Shown: positions 5,492 to 7,739 of the stretch, one piece after another
Layout: each line of letters begins with the position of its first letter
Position numbering within the stretch: the stretch's first letter is position 1
Made by a program: the position numbers and the translations under genes
NCBI GenBank assembly: GCA_964507325.1
Contig: CAZDQL010000164.1
Location: 1-7,739 of the forward strand
Length of the DNA: 7,739 bases
Source: CAZDQL01 sp964507325
Lineage (GTDB): Bacteria > Planctomycetota > UBA1135 > GCA-002686595
Direction of reading: 5' to 3'
The notes under the pieces: generated by a model
What the model saw: the letters and a program-made list of their open reading frames with translations, nothing else
The model's database searches: none
What the model was told of the DNA's origin: nothing

Positions 5492-6978
5492 TCTCCGACG
5501 GCAGCAGTCTCCCCGTCGATCACCCCCTCGAGGTCGACGTGTGCATCGTCGGCTCGGGCCCCGCTGGCATCTCGCTGGCGCTGGAGCTCGACGACGGGCG
5601 CCGCAAGATCGCCCTGCTCGAGGCGGGAGGGTTCGAACAGGAGCGGGCCGACCTGGACTTCATGACGGGGGACAACGTCGGGCTGCGCTACGACCTGGCG
5701 CGCTCCCGCTTGCGTTGCTTCGGAGGGAGCACGGCGATCTGGTCCGGCTACTGCTCCCCGATGGACCCACTCGACTTCGAGGAGGTCGATTGGATTCCGC
5801 ACAGCGGTTGGCCGATTCGAGCGAGCGACCTCGAGCCCTTCTACGGCCGCGCGCTGGGCCTGCTCGGGCTGCCGGAGACCTACGGCTTCGAGCTCGAGGA
5901 CTGGGCGGACGATCAGCACTACCAGCTCGCCGACCCGCCGCGCGACCTCCTCGAGCGCAAGATCTGGCTCTTCGAGAAGACCCGCTTCGGGGAGAGGTAC
6001 CGCGCCCCCATCCGGGACTCCTCCGGGGTGCACGCCTTCCTCCGGGCCCCGGTCACGGAAGTCCGCTTCTCCGGCGACGAGCGACAGCACGTGACCGGGG
6101 TCACGGTGCAGTCCGCCGCGGACCGGCGTCACGAGGTGCGCGCCGCGCTCTACGTCCTCGCCGCCGGCGGCTTCGAGAACGCGCGGCTGATGCTCGTGTC
6201 CAAGCCGCAGGGGCTGAACCGTGGCATCGGCCACCCCCTCGTGGGGCGCTTCTTCGCCGACCACCCGCACTTCTACGGTGTGGCGAACCTGCTCCTGCTC
6301 GGAGGGGCGGCGCGCTCCCGCCTGTACCGCCGCGGCAAGCCCCGCGGCGACGCGGCGATGACCGCGTTCTGGCAGCTTCCGGCGGCCTACCGACGCTCAC
6401 ACCGCCTGAACAACATCGCCTTCCGCGCGGATCCCGGGCCGCGCCCCGGAACTCTCGGCACGGCGCTGGAGACCGCCTTCAAGGGTCTGCACGGGGGGCG
6501 GCGCAACGCGACCCGCATGGTGAAGCTCACGCTGATGGGCGCGGCGCGACCCAATCCCGACAGCCGGCTGACCCTCTCCAAGCGGCTCGATCCCTTCGGG
6601 GTCCCGCGCCTGCAACTCGACTGGAGGCTCCTGCCGGAGGACTGGGCCACCCACGACGAGTCCTACCGGCGCTTCGAGCAGCTGATGGTCGAGAGCGGCA
6701 GCGGCCGGCTCGGCAGCGAGCCCTGGATGACGGCCGAGGAGCTCACCGAGCACTGCTCGAGCGGTGACCACATGCTCTCGACCACGCGCATGGCCGCCTC
6801 TGCGGAGCAGGGTGTCGTCGATCCCGACTGCAAGGTCTTCGACGTCGACAACCTCTACGTGGCGGGTTCGTCGGTGTTCACGACCGCGGGGTGCTCGAAT
6901 CCCACCTTCACGATCCTCGCCCTGACCCTGCGGCTGGCGGATCACGTGCGCAGCGTCCTCTCGGACCTCGGGAGATAG
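5488..6978 (+). CDS. FAD-dependent GMC-family oxidoreductase (alcohol/sugar dehydrogenase type)
   Basis: 496 residues, close to the family norm. The Rossmann FAD site is near the N-terminus: VGSGPAG (GxGxxG at 22-27), with Glu45 in LLEAG as the likely ribose ligand. GGSTAIWSGYC at 79-89 is the second flavin-contact motif, and VLAAGGFENARLML begins near residue 223. The C-terminal GMC domain has the expected active-site region: His428 in GDHMLSTTRM, then VDNLYVAGSSVFTT and Asn471 in SNPTFTI. Such enzymes oxidise alcohol or sugar hydroxyls and pass electrons to oxygen, quinones or cytochromes; the substrate here is not determinable. There is no signal peptide; MISDGSSLPVDHPLEVDVC leads straight into the FAD domain. 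The ATGA overlap with the Tat lipoprotein gene suggests the two form a complex, possibly exported together. No cytochrome c subunit is encoded nearby in the window. A cytoplasmic glycan-modifying role is the main alternative. Confidence 0.92.
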   Translation: MISDGSSLPVDHPLEVDVCIVGSGPAGISLALELDDGRRKIALLEAGGFEQERADLDFMTGDNVGLRYDLARSRLRCFGGSTAIWSGYCSPMDPLDFEEVDWIPHSGWPIRASDLEPFYGRALGLLGLPETYGFELEDWADDQHYQLADPPRDLLERKIWLFEKTRFGERYRAPIRDSSGVHAFLRAPVTEVRFSGDERQHVTGVTVQSAADRRHEVRAALYVLAAGGFENARLMLVSKPQGLNRGIGHPLVGRFFADHPHFYGVANLLLLGGAARSRLYRRGKPRGDAAMTAFWQLPAAYRRSHRLNNIAFRADPGPRPGTLGTALETAFKGLHGGRRNATRMVKLTLMGAARPNPDSRLTLSKRLDPFGVPRLQLDWRLLPEDWATHDESYRRFEQLMVESGSGRLGSEPWMTAEELTEHCSSGDHMLSTTRMAASAEQGVVDPDCKVFDVDNLYVAGSSVFTTAGCSNPTFTILALTLRLADHVRSVLSDLGR

Positions 6979-6979
6979 A

Positions 6980-7009
6980 GGAAGCCCGGACCTGGCGGCC
7001 CGGGCTTCC
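6980..7009. terminator. bidirectional terminator hairpin between convergent genes
   Basis: A perfect 10-bp GC-rich stem (ggaagcccgg at 6980-6989 pairs with ccgggcttcc at 7000-7009) with a 10-nt loop. It begins 2 nt after the GMC stop and lies 29 nt beyond the stop of the minus-strand gene. The stem is symmetrical, so it can serve both converging transcripts. No strong T-tract is present on either side. Confidence 0.75.
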
Positions 7010-7038
7010 GTTCGCTCACGTGGGTTCCGTGGTGACCG

Positions 7039-7739
7039 CTAGTTGAAGCTCACCGACACGGCGTCGGTGAAGTTCGAGGTCGAGTGGGGGTTGTGGTCCC
7101 GGAACCAGGCCTGGAAGTTCCAGGTGTCACCGGGCTGCACCGGCACCTTGAGGGGCGGCGGCAGGTACATCAGGTCCACGGTGATGTGGAACTGGCCGTC
7201 GGGGCCGGAGTTCTGGATCAGAGGCGCGTAGCGCCCGATCACGCCACCCAGGCACAGGTTGCCCTGGGAGTTGCCGGGGCCGACGATGAAGCTCTGGGTT
7301 GCTGACAACAGGAAGTAGCCGAACTCGTTCGTCGGCATCTGGCTGGCGGCCAGCCTCAGGTCGAGGTCGGCGACCACGTCGCTCCCCAGGGCGGTGATGT
7401 GCGCGGAAAGGCCGCTCGAGTTCACCACGGAGGGGTCGCAGTAGGTGACGCCCACGCTCTCGCAGTCGTCTGCAACGCCGTTGCCGTCGACGTCGAGCTC
7501 GCAGTCGTCCGGGACGCCGTCGCCATCGCAATCGGGCTCGCAGTCGTCCGGGATACCGTCGCCGTCGCAGTCCGGCTCGCACTCGTCGGGAATGCCGTTG
7601 CCGTTGCAGTCGGTGAAGGTCTCGCAGTCGTCGGGAATGCCGTTGCCGTTGCAGTCCTCCTCGCAGTCGTCCGGGAGGCCGTCACCGTCGCAGTCCGGCT
7701 CGCACTCGTCGGGAATGCCGTTGCCGTTGCAGTCGGTGA
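7039..7739 (-). CDS. Cys/Asp/Asn-rich calcium-binding-type repeat protein with C-terminal LCLGG/WNFQ module, 5'-truncated by window edge
   Basis: Read right to left, the frame is open from the window edge (first full codon at 7737) to the TAG at 7041-7039, giving 232 visible residues; the GTG at 7455 is an internal Val, not a start. The visible N-terminal part is seven tandem repeats of the type DC(N/D)G(N/D)G(I/L/V)PD(D/E)CE, most 13 residues long. They resemble the short Asp-rich loops of thrombospondin type 3 and dockerin-like calcium sites, but have two Cys each. The last ~138 residues form another module with GNLCLGGVIGRY (about 7228-7264) and GDTWNFQAWFRD (about 7097-7134), ending NFTDAVSVSFN. 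That module matches the tail of the FG-GAP gene at the left edge. The protein is likely secreted or surface-bound, perhaps with a further N-terminal domain outside the window. Function unknown. Confidence 0.85.
   Translation of the reverse strand, partial: TDCNGNGIPDECEPDCDGDGLPDDCEEDCNGNGIPDDCETFTDCNGNGIPDECEPDCDGDGIPDDCEPDCDGDGVPDDCELDVDGNGVADDCESVGVTYCDPSVVNSSGLSAHITALGSDVVADLDLRLAASQMPTNEFGYFLLSATQSFIVGPGNSQGNLCLGGVIGRYAPLIQNSGPDGQFHITVDLMYLPPPLKVPVQPGDTWNFQAWFRDHNPHSTSNFTDAVSVSFN
7456..7737 (-). repeat. seven tandem ~39-nt coding repeats (calcium-loop-like)
   Basis: Units (minus strand) begin at 7734, 7695, 7656, 7611, 7572, 7533 and 7494; all are 39 nt except the third, which is 45 nt and ends ETFT. 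The units starting at 7734 and 7611 are identical over 39 nt. The identity continues into the next unit, about 55 nt in all including the window edge, so a 123-nt block has been duplicated on top of the basic repeat. The seventh unit is degenerate (DVDGNGVADDC) and has lost its first Cys. Confidence 0.88.

Noticed and set aside
4924..6270. 448-codon open frame on the minus strand across the lipoprotein and GMC genes
   Set aside because: Antisense shadow of two well-supported coding regions; no domain or plausible start context.
7456..7737. Regular short direct repeats that could suggest a CRISPR array
   Set aside because: There are no unique spacers; the repeats abut and stay in frame as a 13-residue protein repeat.

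Overview
The window is GC-rich throughout, roughly two thirds GC by eye. It looks like accessory or envelope-type sequence from a free-living bacterium, most likely a member of the Planctomycetota. That placement is an inference from gene content: FG-GAP propeller proteins, a Cys-rich DC(N/D)G(N/D)GxPDxC repeat protein, a recurrent C-terminal module built around LCLGG and WNFQ, and a secreted sialate O-acetylesterase. No rRNA, tRNA, CRISPR array, transposase or phage gene is visible.

There are six protein-coding genes. Left to right: (1) the 3' part of an FG-GAP repeat gene, cut by the left edge (1-1394, +); (2) a paralogous FG-GAP gene with a signal peptide, interrupted by a 100-N assembly gap (1609-3230, +); (3) a sialate O-acetylesterase with a signal peptide, also interrupted by a 100-N gap (3432-5026, +); (4) a small Tat-type lipoprotein (5051-5491, +); (5) an FAD-dependent GMC oxidoreductase that overlaps gene 4 by ATGA (5488-6978, +); (6) convergent, on the minus strand and cut by the right edge, a protein with seven short Asp/Asn/Cys repeats and a C-terminal module like that of gene 1 (7039-7739, -).

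Genes 3, 4 and 5 are close enough (24 nt, then a 4-nt overlap) to form one operon. The best reading is an exported carbohydrate-processing or carbohydrate-oxidising set. The Tat lipoprotein would be the small partner that carries the leaderless GMC flavoprotein across the membrane. No cytochrome electron acceptor is encoded in the window. A strong hairpin between genes 5 and 6 probably ends transcription from both sides, and another hairpin follows gene 2.

The main points for a second look are these. Three otherwise unlike surface proteins end in what appears to be the same ~140-residue module, which suggests a shared sorting, anchoring or assembly signal. The first N gap is flanked by an exact 16-bp duplication, and collapsing it restores both the reading frame and the 57-residue repeat spacing. 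The second gap probably hides real sequence. A 37-bp stretch of the esterase signal-peptide region recurs at 34 of 37 positions in the intergenic region before gene 2.
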